Part shown: positions 26,833-36,851 of the stretch, piece by piece | How the letters are laid out: each line of letters opens with the position of its first letter | How positions within the stretch are numbered: the first letter of the stretch is position 1 | Origin: Streptomyces sp. NBC_01478 | GTDB taxonomy: Bacteria; Actinomycetota; Actinomycetes; Streptomycetales; Streptomycetaceae | Assembly (NCBI RefSeq): GCF_036227225.1 | Contig: NZ_CP109444.1 | Coordinates: 6,987,501-7,051,500, forward strand | Length of the DNA: 64,000 bases | Direction: 5' to 3' | Notes under the pieces: generated by a model | Databases searched by the model: none | What the model was told of the DNA's origin: nothing | Seen by the model: the letters and a program-made list of their open reading frames with translations, nothing else | Translations under genes and position numbers: made by a program

Positions 26833-27732
26833 TTACTTGCCGCCCACGCCCATCAGGCCGCCGACCAGGGCGCGCCGGGCCACCAGGTACACGGCGAAGA
26901 TCGGGATGCCGGAGAGGACGACCGAGGCGAGCAGGGCCGGGATGTTCACGCCGAACTGGCTGACGTAGTTGAAGAGTCCGAGCGTGAGGACCCGGGGGCC
27001 GTCGGACTGGGTGAAGATCAGCGGGAAGAGGAAGCCGTTCCAGGCCTGGAGCGCCGTGTAGATGACGACCGTGCTGATGCCGCCCTTGGCCATCGGGATG
27101 ACCAACTGGAACAGCATCCGGGTCGCCGAGGCGCCGTCGAGCGCCATCGCCTCGTACAGGTCCTCCGAGATGTCCCGCAGCGTGCCGGTCAGGATCAGCA
27201 CGGAGACCGGCATCGCGAAGGCCGCCGTCGGGAGGATCACCGCCAACAGGCTGTCGTAGAGGTCGAGTTTGGCGATCATCAGGTAGAGGGGGACCACCAC
27301 CGCCTGGGCCGGGATGGCGACTCCCAGCAGGAACAGCCGGAAGGCCGCGCCCGACCAGACCGTCCTCGTGCGTACGGCCACGTAGGCGAGCGGCACGCAC
27401 AGCACGAGCACGATGCCTACGACCGCCGCCGCGACCAGTGCCGTGTTCGCGAGGAAGTGGCCGAAGCCGTTGTGCAGGACGGTGTTGTAGTTGGCGAAGG
27501 TCGGATCGGTGGGCGGCTTCAGGGCGTTGTTGCCCAGGGCCTTGTCCTGGCGGGTGAGGGAGGCCGAGATCATCGCGTAGATCGGGACGATGACGACGGC
27601 CAGCCAGAGGAGGGAGCCCAGGCCGGCGACGGGGTTCGGGCGCCTGGTCCAGTGGCGCCGCCTTCGGGTGTGCGGGGGTTCCACGGGTTCCTCCGCCGAC
27701 GTCACCGGACGCGGCAACGTGTCGTGTGACAC
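26833..27732 (-). CDS. bxlG: Carbohydrate ABC transporter permease (MalG type)
   Basis: A 299-residue inner-membrane permease with six predicted spans. The family EAA loop reads EDLYEAMALDGASATRMLF. A Pro/Arg-rich cytoplasmic tail precedes the first span. The GTG start lies 4 bases after the stop of the other permease gene. It would import xylo-oligosaccharides together with BxlF and BxlE; as usual for this transporter class the ATPase is not encoded here and is probably a shared MsiK-like protein. The substrate is inferred from the operon. Confidence 0.88.
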   Translation of the reverse strand: MSHDTLPRPVTSAEEPVEPPHTRRRRHWTRRPNPVAGLGSLLWLAVVIVPIYAMISASLTRQDKALGNNALKPPTDPTFANYNTVLHNGFGHFLANTALVAAAVVGIVLVLCVPLAYVAVRTRTVWSGAAFRLFLLGVAIPAQAVVVPLYLMIAKLDLYDSLLAVILPTAAFAMPVSVLILTGTLRDISEDLYEAMALDGASATRMLFQLVIPMAKGGISTVVIYTALQAWNGFLFPLIFTQSDGPRVLTLGLFNYVSQFGVNIPALLASVVLSGIPIFAVYLVARRALVGGLMGVGGK

Positions 27733-27736
27733 TCCG

Positions 27737-28603
27737 TCACATCCCTTCGCGGGTACTGCGCATGGCGCCGAAACCGGTGAGTCGCACCAGGACCAGAGAC
27801 AGCGCGGTGGCGGTGACGACCAGGAAGGTCGCGATCGCGCTCGCGTAGCCGAAGTCGTAGCTCTTGAAGCCGGCTTCGTACATCAGGTACGGCAGGATCG
27901 CCGTGTCCGTGCCGGGGCCGCCCTGCGTGAGGATCAGCACGGTCTCGAAGTAGGTGAGCGAGCCGACGATCATCAGCACGCTGGATGTCGTGGCCGTGTT
28001 GCGGAGTTGAGGCAGCGTGATCGAGAAGAACTGGCGGTAGCGCCCGGCACCGTCAATTGCCGCCGCCTGATAGAGGACTTCGGGGATCTGACGGGCCCCG
28101 CCCTGGTAGATGAGGGTGTGGAAAGGGATGAACTGCCAGCCCCCGACGAACACGATCGCGAGAAACGCGCCGCTCGTCGAGCCGAGCGTGTCCTGGTGGA
28201 TGACACCGAAGTTGGGGTCCAGCAACGCGTAGAAGAGCAGCGCGATCGCCGTCGAGGAGAGAAGGAACGGCACGAAGAAGATCGCGGAGAGGACAGCCCG
28301 GTTGCGCTGCCGCCCCGCCGCCCAGACCCCGAGCAGCAGGGACACGACCGTCTGGAACGCCCAGCTCGTCACCGTCAACAGGACGGTGACGGTGAGGGAT
28401 TGGGTGAGACGGTCGTCGTGCACCAGCTTCTGCCAGTTGGCCAGACCGACCGGCTTCGGGTCGCCGAGCCCGTTCCACGCGGTGAAGGAGAGATAGAGGG
28501 CGAGGATCATGGGGGCCACTGCGAAGAAGGCGAAGAACAGCACACCTGGGATCGCCCACACCGCGTGTGGGCGACCAGCCTTCGCCGCCGCACTCTGGGT
28601 CAC
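27737..28603 (-). CDS. bxlF: Carbohydrate ABC transporter permease (MalF type)
   Basis: A 288-residue membrane permease. The first span is about [20 protein letters not shown], and the EAA-type loop is [20 protein letters not shown]. Its GTG start overlaps the stop of the binding-protein gene by GTGA, so the two are translationally coupled. It pairs with the MalG-type permease that follows. Confidence 0.9.
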   Translation of the reverse strand: MTQSAAAKAGRPHAVWAIPGVLFFAFFAVAPMILALYLSFTAWNGLGDPKPVGLANWQKLVHDDRLTQSLTVTVLLTVTSWAFQTVVSLLLGVWAAGRQRNRAVLSAIFFVPFLLSSTAIALLFYALLDPNFGVIHQDTLGSTSGAFLAIVFVGGWQFIPFHTLIYQGGARQIPEVLYQAAAIDGAGRYRQFFSITLPQLRNTATTSSVLMIVGSLTYFETVLILTQGGPGTDTAILPYLMYEAGFKSYDFGYASAIATFLVVTATALSLVLVRLTGFGAMRSTREGM

Positions 28604-29928
28604 TTGAGCCCCTTGAGCGCGGACACGAACTGGCTCGGCGAACTCTTCCCCACGAACAGCTTGTTGATCTCGGTGAGCATCGGTGTCGACACGTCCGGGT
28701 CCACCGCCTGGTCCCAGCTCAACGTGAACGCAGGCGCCTGCTGCACCATTTGGTACTGGAACTTCGCGAACTCGGGGTTGGGCGAGGAGTCGAGAAGCTT
28801 CTCCGCGTTGGACGTGGTCGGGATGTCCCCGTTGGCGACCAGGTCCTTCGCGTACGCCTCTGACGCACAGTCACGGAGAAACGCGATCGCCGCGTCCTTG
28901 TTGCCCGTACGGGCGTTCACGGACCAGTAGTTGGTGGGGTTCCCGACCACGTTACGGATATCCCCGGCGCCCCCCTCGTACTTCGGAAACGCGAACCACC
29001 CCAGGTTCGTCTTGGCGAAGTCGGGAAACTTGCCGAGCTGCGTCGAGTACTCCCACGACCCCATCAGATGCATCGCCGCCTTGCCCTTGGCGAACACCGC
29101 GGGCGCCCCACCGTTGACGTACGACACAGAGCTGAACCCCTTGCCGAACGCCCCGTCGTCGATGAGCTCCTTCACCGTCTCGGCGGCCTTGAGGACCGCG
29201 GGGTCGCCCCACCCGGACGCATCGCCGTTCTTGATCTTGTCGAAGACGTCAGGCCCGCCGATCCGGTCGACCAGGTACTCCAGCCACATCAACTCGGGCC
29301 AGATATCGGCACCACCGAGCGCGAACGGAGTGATGTTCGCCGCCTTCAGCTTCTTGTTGATGTCGAGCAACTCGGCCCAGGTGGTGGGTGGTTGGAGCTT
29401 GTGCGCGGCGAAGACGGACTTGTTGTAGAAGAGGATCACGGGCTGCATGCCGCGCATCGGTATGCCGTAGTTCTTGCCCTTGAGCGCGCCCGCCGCGAGC
29501 ACCGAGGGCAGGAAGCCGTCCTTGAGGACCGGGTCGGACTTGATGGTGTCGGTGAGGTCGACCAACTGGTTCGCCTCCTGGTACGCCTTGATCGAGCCGC
29601 CGCCCCAGTTGAAGAAGACGTCCGGCGCGTTCGGCGAGCCCATCGCGGTGCGCAGCTTGGCCGGGTAGTCGGTGCCGGGCACCTTCTCCAGCTTGATCTT
29701 GCCCTTCGCGGTCTTGGCCGCCGCCGACGCGTTGAACCGGGTGACGGCCTTGACCTGCACCTTCGTCGCGTCGTCGCCGTAGACGAAGGCGGTGACCGTG
29801 CCGCTGCCGCCGGTGCTGTCGCTGGAGCCGCAGGCCGTGAGGCCGGTGGTGAGCAGGGTGGTGGCACCGGCGCCGAGCACCCAGCGCCTGCTGAACGTAC
29901 GTCCGCCGTTGGACGTGTTGGGCTCCAT
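28600..29928 (-). CDS. bxlE: Sugar ABC transporter substrate-binding lipoprotein
   Basis: A 442-residue solute-binding protein. The start is the ATG at 29928, which gives a signal peptide with SRRWVLGAG (Tat-like twin arginine) and lipobox LTAC, with the lipidated Cys at 33; the longer open frame upstream is antisense to bxlR and is rejected. The mature protein shows the family-1 extracellular binding-protein pattern ([22 protein letters not shown]-like segment, [10 protein letters not shown]). It is the first gene of the bxlEFGA-like operon and sits behind two direct operator repeats. Confidence 0.9.
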   Translation of the reverse strand: MEPNTSNGGRTFSRRWVLGAGATTLLTTGLTACGSSDSTGGSGTVTAFVYGDDATKVQVKAVTRFNASAAAKTAKGKIKLEKVPGTDYPAKLRTAMGSPNAPDVFFNWGGGSIKAYQEANQLVDLTDTIKSDPVLKDGFLPSVLAAGALKGKNYGIPMRGMQPVILFYNKSVFAAHKLQPPTTWAELLDINKKLKAANITPFALGGADIWPELMWLEYLVDRIGGPDVFDKIKNGDASGWGDPAVLKAAETVKELIDDGAFGKGFSSVSYVNGGAPAVFAKGKAAMHLMGSWEYSTQLGKFPDFAKTNLGWFAFPKYEGGAGDIRNVVGNPTNYWSVNARTGNKDAAIAFLRDCASEAYAKDLVANGDIPTTSNAEKLLDSSPNPEFAKFQYQMVQQAPAFTLSWDQAVDPDVSTPMLTEINKLFVGKSSPSQFVSALKGLK

Positions 29929-29945
29929 GGACAGCACCTCTCGTG

Positions 29946-29977
29946 CGAATGTTTCGAGCCGTTCTACGAATGTTCCG
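29946..29977. promoter_or_regulatory. Two direct CGAA-N3-TTCG type operator copies between bxlE and bxlR
   Basis: CGAATGTTTCG (29946-29956) and CGAATGTTCCG (29967-29977) are spaced exactly 21 bp, two helical turns, in the divergent promoter region. The first is a perfect CGAA-N3-TTCG inverted repeat. They are probable binding sites of the adjacent LacI regulator and match the motif before the xylanase gene. Confidence 0.65.
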
Positions 29978-30036
29978 GGAACGTAAGGCGCGCTGGGGGG
30001 TTCGTCAAGAGGTCGCGCAGGGATACGATCGCCGCC

Positions 30037-31092
30037 ATGACAGCCCCGGATTCCGCCGAAACCCAGACAGCGGGTCGGCCGACCCAGACCGCCACGCTCG
30101 CCGAGATCGCCCGCGAGGCCGGAGTGTCGGCTCCGACTGTTTCGAAGGTCCTCAACGGCCGTGCCGACGTCGCCCCCGCGACCCGCACCCGCGTCGAGGA
30201 CCTGCTCCGTGTCTACGGCTACCGGCGCCGCCGCGCCGAGGCGACCCGCTCCCCGCTGATCGACCTGGTCTTCCACGAGTTGGAGAGCGCCTGGGCGATG
30301 GAGGTCATCCGGGGGGTGGAGAACGTGGCGCGGGACTCCGGGCTGAGCGTGGTGCTGAGCGAGAGCGCGGGGCGGCTGACCCCGGGCCGGACCTGGGCCG
30401 ACCAGGTCGCCGCGCGCCGCCCGCACGGCGTGATCCTCGTCCTCTCCGGGCTCGACGAGTCCCAGCGGGCGCTGCTCACCAGCCGTTCCATCCCGTTCGT
30501 GGTGATGGACCCGGCCGGTGACCCGGGCGCGGACGTGCCGTCGATCGGTGCGACGAACTGGCAGGGCGGGCTGGCCGCCACCCGGCACCTCGTCGAGCTG
30601 GGCCACACCCGGATCGGCGCGATCAGCGGACCCTCCCGGATGATGTGCAGCCGCGCCAGGGTGGACGGGTACCGGGCCGCCCTTGAGACGGCCGGGCTGC
30701 CGGTCGACCCCTCGCTGATCACCACCGGCGACTTCCACCACGAGGCCGGCTACCGACTGGGGCTGGAGCTGCTGCGCCGGCCCGACCGGCCCACCGCCGT
30801 CTTCGCCGGCAACGACCTCCAGGCCCTCGGCCTGTACGAGGCCGCGCGCGAACTGGGCCTGCGCATCCCGGAGGACCTGAGCGTGGTCGGCTTCGACGAT
30901 CTGCCGGTCGCGCGCTGGGTGGGCCCGCCGCTGACGACCGTACGACAGCCCCTGACCGAGATGGCCGAGGCGGCGGCGAAGCTGGTGCTCGACCTCGCGC
31001 GCGAGCCGGAGTCCTCGACGGCGCGGCGGGTGGAGCTGGCGACGAGCCTGGTGGTGCGGAGCAGTACGGCGGCGCCCGCGGCGCAGCACTGA
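30037..31092 (+). CDS. bxlR: LacI family transcriptional repressor of the xyloside operon
   Basis: A 351-residue LacI protein. The start is the ATG at 30037, giving a short tail before the helix-turn-helix [20 protein letters not shown] and the hinge region. The periplasmic-binding-like effector domain fills the rest, with [19 protein letters not shown] and [20 protein letters not shown]. It is divergent from bxlE with operators between. By analogy with BxlR, it would release DNA on binding xylose or xylobiose. Confidence 0.88.
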   Translation: MTAPDSAETQTAGRPTQTATLAEIAREAGVSAPTVSKVLNGRADVAPATRTRVEDLLRVYGYRRRRAEATRSPLIDLVFHELESAWAMEVIRGVENVARDSGLSVVLSESAGRLTPGRTWADQVAARRPHGVILVLSGLDESQRALLTSRSIPFVVMDPAGDPGADVPSIGATNWQGGLAATRHLVELGHTRIGAISGPSRMMCSRARVDGYRAALETAGLPVDPSLITTGDFHHEAGYRLGLELLRRPDRPTAVFAGNDLQALGLYEAARELGLRIPEDLSVVGFDDLPVARWVGPPLTTVRQPLTEMAEAAAKLVLDLAREPESSTARRVELATSLVVRSSTAAPAAQH

Positions 31093-31170
31093 CCCGCGTG
31101 GCCGGAAGGTGACGTATTGACGAGTGGGGTGAGCCGCCCCACACTCCTCCGAAGCCAATCGGTTGCACAA

Positions 31171-31183
31171 CCGAAACTTTCGG
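31171..31183. promoter_or_regulatory. Xylanase operator CCGAAACTTTCGG
   Basis: A 13-bp palindrome whose core CGAAACTTTCG is the sequence I recall upstream of Streptomyces lividans xylanase genes. It overlaps the 5' edge of the xylanase ribosome site (GGAGG at 31182-31186), only 10 bases before the ATG, so a bound repressor would block transcription or initiation. It shares CGAA-N3-TTCG with the bxl operators. Confidence 0.7.
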
Positions 31184-31193
31184 AGGCACCCGC

Positions 31194-32540
31194 ATGAGAT
31201 CTCTGAGAACCGGCTTGTCCCTGGCGGCCCTGTTCACCGGCGCCGTCATGCTCTTCGCGGCCCCCGCCGCGCACGCCGCCGACACCCCGCTGCGCGACCT
31301 CGCCGCCGCGAAGGGCAAAGTCATCGGCACCGCGGTCACCGGCTCCAAGCTCACCGGCACGTACGGCGCGATCGCCGGCGCCCAGTTCAGCTCGCTCACC
31401 CCCGGCAACGCCATGAAGTGGGAGACCGTCGAGCCGACGCAGGGCAGCTTCAACTGGTCGGAGGCGGACCAGATCGTCGCCTTCGCGCAGGCCCACAACC
31501 AGCAGGTGCGCGGCCACACCCTGGTCTGGCACAGCCAGAACCCGAGCTGGCTGACCAACGGCACCTGGACCTCGGCCCAGTTGAGCAGCCTGCTGCAGAA
31601 CCACATCAGTACCGAAGTCGGCCGCTACAAGGGCGAGATCACCGCCTGGGACGTGGTCAACGAGCCCTTCAACGAGGACGGCACCTACCGCTCCACGCTC
31701 TGGTACAACGGCCTCGGCTCCAACTACATAGCCCAGGCGCTGACTTGGGCCCACGCGGCCGACCCGGCGGCCAAGCTGTACATCAACGACTACAACGTCG
31801 AGGGCGTCAACGCGAAGTCCACCGCCCTCTACAACCTGGTCAAGTCCCTGAAGGCGGCGGGCGTCCCGGTCGACGGCGTCGGCCTCCAGGCCCACCTCAT
31901 CCTCGGCCAGGTCCCGGCCACCCTCCAGCAGAACATCCAGCGCTTCGCCGACCTGGGCGTGGACGTGGCGATCACCGAGCTGGACGTACGGATGGCACTC
32001 CCGGCGGACGCGACCAAACTCGCCCAGCAGAAAGCCGACTTCAAGAGTGTCGTCGCCGCCTGTGTCGCCGTCGCGCGCTGCGTCAACGTCACCGCGTGGG
32101 GCTTCACCGACTCCGACTCCTGGGTGCCGGGCACCTTCCCGGGCTACGGCGCGGCGACGCCGTACGACGAGAACTACGCGCCGAAACCGGCGTACTACGG
32201 CATCGCGGAGGCGCTCGGCGGTACGACGACGACCCCGCCGCCGACCGGGGCGTGCTCGGCGACGTACAGCGTGAGCAGTCAGTGGAACACCGGGTTCACC
32301 GGGCAGGTGACGATCTCCTGCTCCGGGGCCTCGCTCTCGTCCTGGAAGGCGAACTGGACCTACGGCGCCGGCCAGCAGGTCACCCAGGCCTGGAACGCCA
32401 CCTGCACCCAGTCCGGGGCCGCCGTGAGTTGTGCGAACGCGAGCTACAACGGGTCGGTGCCGGACGGCGGTTCGGTGACGTTCGGGTTCAACGCGTCCTG
32501 GACCGGGAGCAATCCGGTACCGGTGGTGACCTTGGGGTGA
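31194..32540 (+). CDS. Secreted endo-1,4-beta-xylanase, GH10 with CBM2
   Basis: A 448-residue extracellular xylan-degrading enzyme. The signal peptide ends near AHAA (about residue 32). The GH10 barrel (about 35-340) contains WDVVNEPF with the acid/base Glu157 and ITELDV with the nucleophile Glu262. A short TTTTPPPTG linker (about 344-352) leads to a family 2 carbohydrate-binding module (353-448) with WNTGF and surface tryptophans. The ribosome site overlaps the operator. It should supply the xylo-oligosaccharides taken up by the bxl transporter. Confidence 0.96.
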   Translation: MRSLRTGLSLAALFTGAVMLFAAPAAHAADTPLRDLAAAKGKVIGTAVTGSKLTGTYGAIAGAQFSSLTPGNAMKWETVEPTQGSFNWSEADQIVAFAQAHNQQVRGHTLVWHSQNPSWLTNGTWTSAQLSSLLQNHISTEVGRYKGEITAWDVVNEPFNEDGTYRSTLWYNGLGSNYIAQALTWAHAADPAAKLYINDYNVEGVNAKSTALYNLVKSLKAAGVPVDGVGLQAHLILGQVPATLQQNIQRFADLGVDVAITELDVRMALPADATKLAQQKADFKSVVAACVAVARCVNVTAWGFTDSDSWVPGTFPGYGAATPYDENYAPKPAYYGIAEALGGTTTTPPPTGACSATYSVSSQWNTGFTGQVTISCSGASLSSWKANWTYGAGQQVTQAWNATCTQSGAAVSCANASYNGSVPDGGSVTFGFNASWTGSNPVPVVTLG

Positions 32541-32663
32541 AGGGGACGAGGGAGCGGGGCGGGGCGTGAAGCGGGGCTGAGAACGGTGAGATTTTCCGTA
32601 GAAAACCGTCCTGGGACGCCTCCCCTAACTTTCTCCTAATAATTCGGACTTACGTTCCTCCCC

Positions 32664-33716
32664 GTGACGGACAAAGAGAACGCCGACGACGACAGACGAG
32701 TGGGCCGGCGATCGCGAGTGCTGAAGATCGCCGGCCTCACTCTGGCCGGAGCCCTCGTCCTGGGCGTCGCCACGGCGGGCTGGGCCTACTGGCACCTCAA
32801 CAGCAACATCAAGAGCGTCGACATCGACAGCGCGCTCGGCGCCGACCGCCCCGCGAAGGCGGTGACCACCCCCTCCGCCGCCGCGTCCGCGTCCGCCTCC
32901 CCCGTGCCGACCGGCTCCCTGAACATCCTGGTCCTCGGCTCCGACTCGCGCAGCGGCAAGGAGAACAAGGCACTCGGCGGCGGCAGCAGCACCGGAGCCC
33001 GCTCCGACACCGCGATGGTCGTCCACCTCGACGCGGGCCGTACGAAGGCCACGATCGTCAGCATCCCGCGCGACACCCTCGTCACCCGCCCGTCCTGCCC
33101 GCTGTCGTCGGGGGGTTCGACATCGGTGGCGTACAACGCGATGTTCAACACCGCCTATTCGGTGGGCGGTCCGGTCTGCGCGGTCAAGACGGTCGAGTCG
33201 ATCACCGGTGTCCGCATGGACCACTACATAGAGATCGACTTCGCGGGCTTCGCGAAACTGGTCGACGCGCTCGGCGGCGTCACGGTCACCACGACCCAGG
33301 ACATCGACGACGACGACAGCCACCTGCACCTCAAGAAGGGCACCCACCACCTCGACGGCACACAGGCCCTGGCGTTCGCCCGCACCCGGCACGGCATCGG
33401 CGACGGCAGCGACCTCGGCCGAATAGGCCTCCAACAGACCCTGGTGAAGGCCCTGTTGACCCAGATCTCCGCCAACGACCTCCTCACCGACCCCACCAAG
33501 CTCTACGAGGTCACCGACGCGGTCACCGACAGTCTCACCACCGACACCGGCCTCGACTCCCTGAGCGAACTCATCAGCCTCGGCGAGAGCCTGAAGGGCC
33601 TGTCGGCGGACAAGGTGACAACGGTGACGATGCCGAACGTCACGGCACCGTCCGACCCGAACCGGGTGGTCGCGAAGGAGCCGGCGGCGAGCGAGCTGTG
33701 GGAGTCCCTGAAGTGA
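32664..33716 (+). CDS. LytR-CpsA-Psr (LCP) family cell-wall ligase
   Basis: A 350-residue membrane protein. LCP proteins transfer lipid-linked glycopolymers to peptidoglycan. It has a short basic cytoplasmic tail, one span (IAGLTLAGALVLGVATAGWA) and an extracellular LCP domain with LVLGSDSRSGKEN, SIPRDTLV and HLDGTQALAFARTRHGIGDG, all typical. The GTG at 32664 follows an AT-rich stretch (TAACTTTCTCCTAATAATTC) that likely includes its promoter. It is monocistronic. Confidence 0.92.
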   Translation: MTDKENADDDRRVGRRSRVLKIAGLTLAGALVLGVATAGWAYWHLNSNIKSVDIDSALGADRPAKAVTTPSAAASASASPVPTGSLNILVLGSDSRSGKENKALGGGSSTGARSDTAMVVHLDAGRTKATIVSIPRDTLVTRPSCPLSSGGSTSVAYNAMFNTAYSVGGPVCAVKTVESITGVRMDHYIEIDFAGFAKLVDALGGVTVTTTQDIDDDDSHLHLKKGTHHLDGTQALAFARTRHGIGDGSDLGRIGLQQTLVKALLTQISANDLLTDPTKLYEVTDAVTDSLTTDTGLDSLSELISLGESLKGLSADKVTTVTMPNVTAPSDPNRVVAKEPAASELWESLK

Positions 33717-33758
33717 CCGGCCGTTACAACCCCTGAGCGGGCTGAGGAGTCTCGTTCG

Positions 33759-33857
33759 GCCAACGACGGCTTCGGCGACGGCGTCCAGCTCCTCGACGGC
33801 AACGGCAACGGCTACGCAGACCTGGCCGACCAGGTTGCCCAAAGCTCTCCACCCTGA
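33759..33857 (+). pseudogene. Possible gene remnant in the 353-base gap before the GMC gene
   Basis: A startless frame reads DGFGDGVQLLDGNGNGYADL and stops at 33857. The Asp/Gly/Asn pattern resembles the end of calcium-binding or FG-GAP-like repeat proteins. With no start codon or ribosome site, it is either a relic or coincidence. Nothing else was recognised in 33717-34069 except a lower-GC stretch near 33950-34030 that may carry the promoter of the next gene. Confidence 0.3.
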
Positions 33858-34069
33858 CGTGTGGCGCTCAGGTTCCGAACGGACGTCGCGGTGGTTCAAG
33901 CGCGTGCTGTGTCGATCTTCGTAGGCTTCGACGGCAGAGGGGAACGCCCGGTCTATTCCTGATCGGCTCCATACAAAAGACCGGAAACTCGGGCGTGCCC
34001 TGATCGTCGAAGACTGGATTTCCTGAAATGCGGCGGCCGGACAAGGCTGCCGTGGAAAGCGGAGACGTG

Positions 34070-35575
34070 ATGGCCAAGAGTTCTTATGACCATGTCGTGG
34101 TGGGAGCGGGGACAGCGGGATGCGTGATTGCCTCCCGGCTTTCGGAACGCCCCGGCGTGCGGGTGTTGTTGCTGGAGGCGGGAGCCCGGGACGCAACCGA
34201 GACGATGGCATCTCCTTGGGGCTTCCTGGGGTTTGACCCGTCATCCCTCTGGCTGAGCGCCTCGACCGTGCAGGCCGGTACAGGCAGGGCCGCTGACGTG
34301 CTGCGCGGCAAGGCGCTCGGCGGATCGTCGAGCATCAACGGCCTCTACCACCTGCGGGGGCACCGCTCCGGCTACGACGAGTGGCCCGGCCTCGGTGCTC
34401 CGGGCTGGGGTTTCGACGATCTGCTGCCCTATTTCCGCCGCAGCGAGAGCACTCGCGGCCGTGATGCCTCCGTGCGGGGCACGGACGGACCGGTCGTGGT
34501 CGCCCCGGTCCCGGAACCCCATCCCCTGGCCACGGCGGGCGTCGACGCCGCGGTGGAGGCCGGGTTCGCACGCGCCGATGACATCGGCAGCGGGCTGGAG
34601 ACCGGGTTCGGGTGGAGTGACATGAATCTGCCCGGCGGCGCCCGCCAGAGCGCGGCCGACGCCTACCTCCGTCCGTTCCTCGACCGGCCGAACCTGGACG
34701 TCGTCACGGACGCGACCGTGCGGCGGCTGCGCACCACCGCGGGCCGCTGCACCGGCGTCGAGTACACCGTCGGTGGGGAGCAGGTGTCCGTCGACAGCTC
34801 CGAGGTGGTACTGACCGCGGGAGCCGTCGGTTCCGCACATCTCCTGATGCTGTCAGGGATCGGCCCGGCACAGCACCTTGAGGAACACGGCATCGACGTC
34901 GTCGCCGACCTGCCGGGAGTGGGCGCCCATCTGCAGGACCATCCGATGGCGGGCGTGGTGTACGAGGCCATCCAGCCCGTACCGTTCATCCCTGCCAACC
35001 CGCCGGCCGAAATGATGGGCCTGCTGTACAGCGACCCCGCCGCGGCCCGGCCGGACCTTCAGGTCTACATCGTCGCCGCACCGCTCCCGTCGGCATGGGG
35101 ACAGCCGCCGGCCAACGGCTACTCCATCGCTTTCGCCGCGATGGCTCCGTACAGCAGCGGCACCGTGCGGCTGGCGGACGCCGATCCCGGCAGTGCTCCC
35201 GTCGTCGACCCCGGCTACCTGAGCGACGACCGTGACCTGGAGATCATGCGCAGAGGCCTGGCCCTGGCACGCCGCATCGGGGAGGCCGACGCGTTCGCCG
35301 ACTGGCGCAAGCAGGAAGCGGTGCCGGGCTCCGGGACGAGCGGCGAATCCGTGGACGAGTTCATCCGCAAGGCCACCGGCCCCTACTTCCACTTCACCGG
35401 GACCTGCCGCATGGGAACCGACGCCGATGCCGTCGTCGACCCTGCGAACCTTCGCGTGCACGGAATAGCCGGACTGCGGGTCGCCGATGCCTCGGTGATG
35501 CCGTCCATCCCCTCGGCCAACACCAACGCGACCGTCTACGCCATCGCCGAACGGGCCGCCGAACTGATCGACTGA
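34070..35575 (+). CDS. GMC family FAD-dependent oxidoreductase
   Basis: A 501-residue flavoenzyme related to choline dehydrogenase and alcohol oxidases. The ATG at 34070 has GGAGA just upstream and gives YDHVVVGAGTAGCVIASRLS, the FAD-binding motif. GKALGGSSSINGL (GMC signature 1) and LTAGAVGSAHLLMLSGIGPA (signature 2) follow. The C-terminal catalytic region shows HFTGTCRMG and PSANTNATVYAIAERAA. The substrate is unknown. It is convergent with the AraC-type regulator gene, which might control it. Confidence 0.92.
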   Translation: MAKSSYDHVVVGAGTAGCVIASRLSERPGVRVLLLEAGARDATETMASPWGFLGFDPSSLWLSASTVQAGTGRAADVLRGKALGGSSSINGLYHLRGHRSGYDEWPGLGAPGWGFDDLLPYFRRSESTRGRDASVRGTDGPVVVAPVPEPHPLATAGVDAAVEAGFARADDIGSGLETGFGWSDMNLPGGARQSAADAYLRPFLDRPNLDVVTDATVRRLRTTAGRCTGVEYTVGGEQVSVDSSEVVLTAGAVGSAHLLMLSGIGPAQHLEEHGIDVVADLPGVGAHLQDHPMAGVVYEAIQPVPFIPANPPAEMMGLLYSDPAAARPDLQVYIVAAPLPSAWGQPPANGYSIAFAAMAPYSSGTVRLADADPGSAPVVDPGYLSDDRDLEIMRRGLALARRIGEADAFADWRKQEAVPGSGTSGESVDEFIRKATGPYFHFTGTCRMGTDADAVVDPANLRVHGIAGLRVADASVMPSIPSANTNATVYAIAERAAELID

Positions 35576-35668
35576 GCCTTCGTCAGCGCCCATGGCGCTT
35601 CCACAACGCGCTCATCCCCGGCTGCCGGCACCCTGATTGCCGAACTCAGGGCGGCCGCCCACCTCTGG

Positions 35669-36706
35669 TCACGCGCTTTCGGACGCCCCGTGGCCCGCCG
35701 GGTGCCGGTTCGGCGAGGGCGGGGCTGCTCCGCTCGAGCGGGCGTACTCGGTGGGAGTCTGACCGTAGTGCTTTTTGAAGGTCCGGCTGAAGTGGCTGCT
35801 GTCCGCGAACTGCCAGTGCGCGGCGAGCTCCGAGATACTCAGGCGACCCGACGGCACGGTGAGGGCGAGCCGGGCCTCGTGCAGTCGCCGATGGCGGATG
35901 TAGGTGGTCACCTGCTCTCCCACCGCGGCGAATGCCCGGTGCAACGTACGGACGGAGACGTTGAGTTCACGCGCGAGCATCGCCGGAGAGAGTTCGGGAT
36001 CGGCGAGCCTGCGGTCCGCGAGGTCCTTGGCCGCCTGGGTGAGCGCGGGAGCCAGCCGGGGTTCCACATCGTCGAACCGCCCCTTCGCCACCGCCTTGGC
36101 CAGCTCGATCAGGGCGCTGTGAGCGGCTTCCGTACCGGCCCGGCCGAGGTCGGCGACAGTTGTCTGGATCATGCCGGTGAAGGCCGTCAGCAGACGTATC
36201 TCGGCCGAGTCCGCCGGCCCGGTGACGACCCGGTTCCCGAGCAGGGGTTTGAGCTCGCCGGGGGGCAGGACGAGGAATTTCGCGGTCAGGTGCGCCGTCG
36301 TCTCGAAAGCCGTCAGGCGCCCGACGTGCCGGACGAGGAACTGCCCGGCCGATACGGTCTGTTCGCCGTATCCGGGCGGGCCGCCCAGAGTCCACGCACC
36401 GCGCCGCACCACGTACATGGCCACCTGATCCTGATCGCCGCCCGGGGCGTCCGCGGTCCGGGTCGCCGACGCGGCGTGCAGGTCGGCGATCGCCGCGCCG
36501 TGCACCTTGGCCACGCGGCCCTTGACCCGGAAGTCACCGATCGTGTCCGGGCTGAAGGCCGGCAGTTGGAAGACATCGTCGCCGATCTGCGTCTTCCACC
36601 CGCGCCGGAAGGCGTCGAGTCCCCGCGGTGCGGCGCCCGGCTCGGTCGAGTCCACTGAGAACACCCCGCGCGCGCCGTCGACTTCCGCTCCCGTACGGTT
36701 CGCCAC
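35669..36706 (-). CDS. AraC family transcriptional regulator
   Basis: A 345-residue regulator. Residues about 1-220 are an AraC-binding-like ligand domain (MYVVRRGAWTLGG, GQFLVRHVGRLTAF). The C-terminal about 100 residues hold the two helix-turn-helix motifs: SPAMLARELNVSVRTLHRAF and ISELAAHWQFADSSHFSRTF, ending KKHYGQTPTEYAR. The start at 36706 is an ATG. It is convergent with the GMC oxidoreductase gene. Its target is unknown. Confidence 0.92.
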   Translation of the reverse strand: MANRTGAEVDGARGVFSVDSTEPGAAPRGLDAFRRGWKTQIGDDVFQLPAFSPDTIGDFRVKGRVAKVHGAAIADLHAASATRTADAPGGDQDQVAMYVVRRGAWTLGGPPGYGEQTVSAGQFLVRHVGRLTAFETTAHLTAKFLVLPPGELKPLLGNRVVTGPADSAEIRLLTAFTGMIQTTVADLGRAGTEAAHSALIELAKAVAKGRFDDVEPRLAPALTQAAKDLADRRLADPELSPAMLARELNVSVRTLHRAFAAVGEQVTTYIRHRRLHEARLALTVPSGRLSISELAAHWQFADSSHFSRTFKKHYGQTPTEYARSSGAAPPSPNRHPAGHGASESA

Positions 36707-36851
36707 TCGCCGATCCCCTCACGTGCACTGCTTCAACACCAGCCTGTGGAGTTCGTGTTCGTTACGTACGTCGCCGTGGCGGCGGGCTGTCGGACCCCTG
36801 TGCCACTGTTCTGGCATGACCTCAGTCAAGGACCCACAAGATTGTGCGGGT

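Noticed and set aside
28600..31170. A minus-strand frame extending the substrate-binding protein upstream through bxlR
   Set aside because: It lacks a signal and is antisense to the LacI gene. The ATG at 29928 gives a lipoprotein signal.
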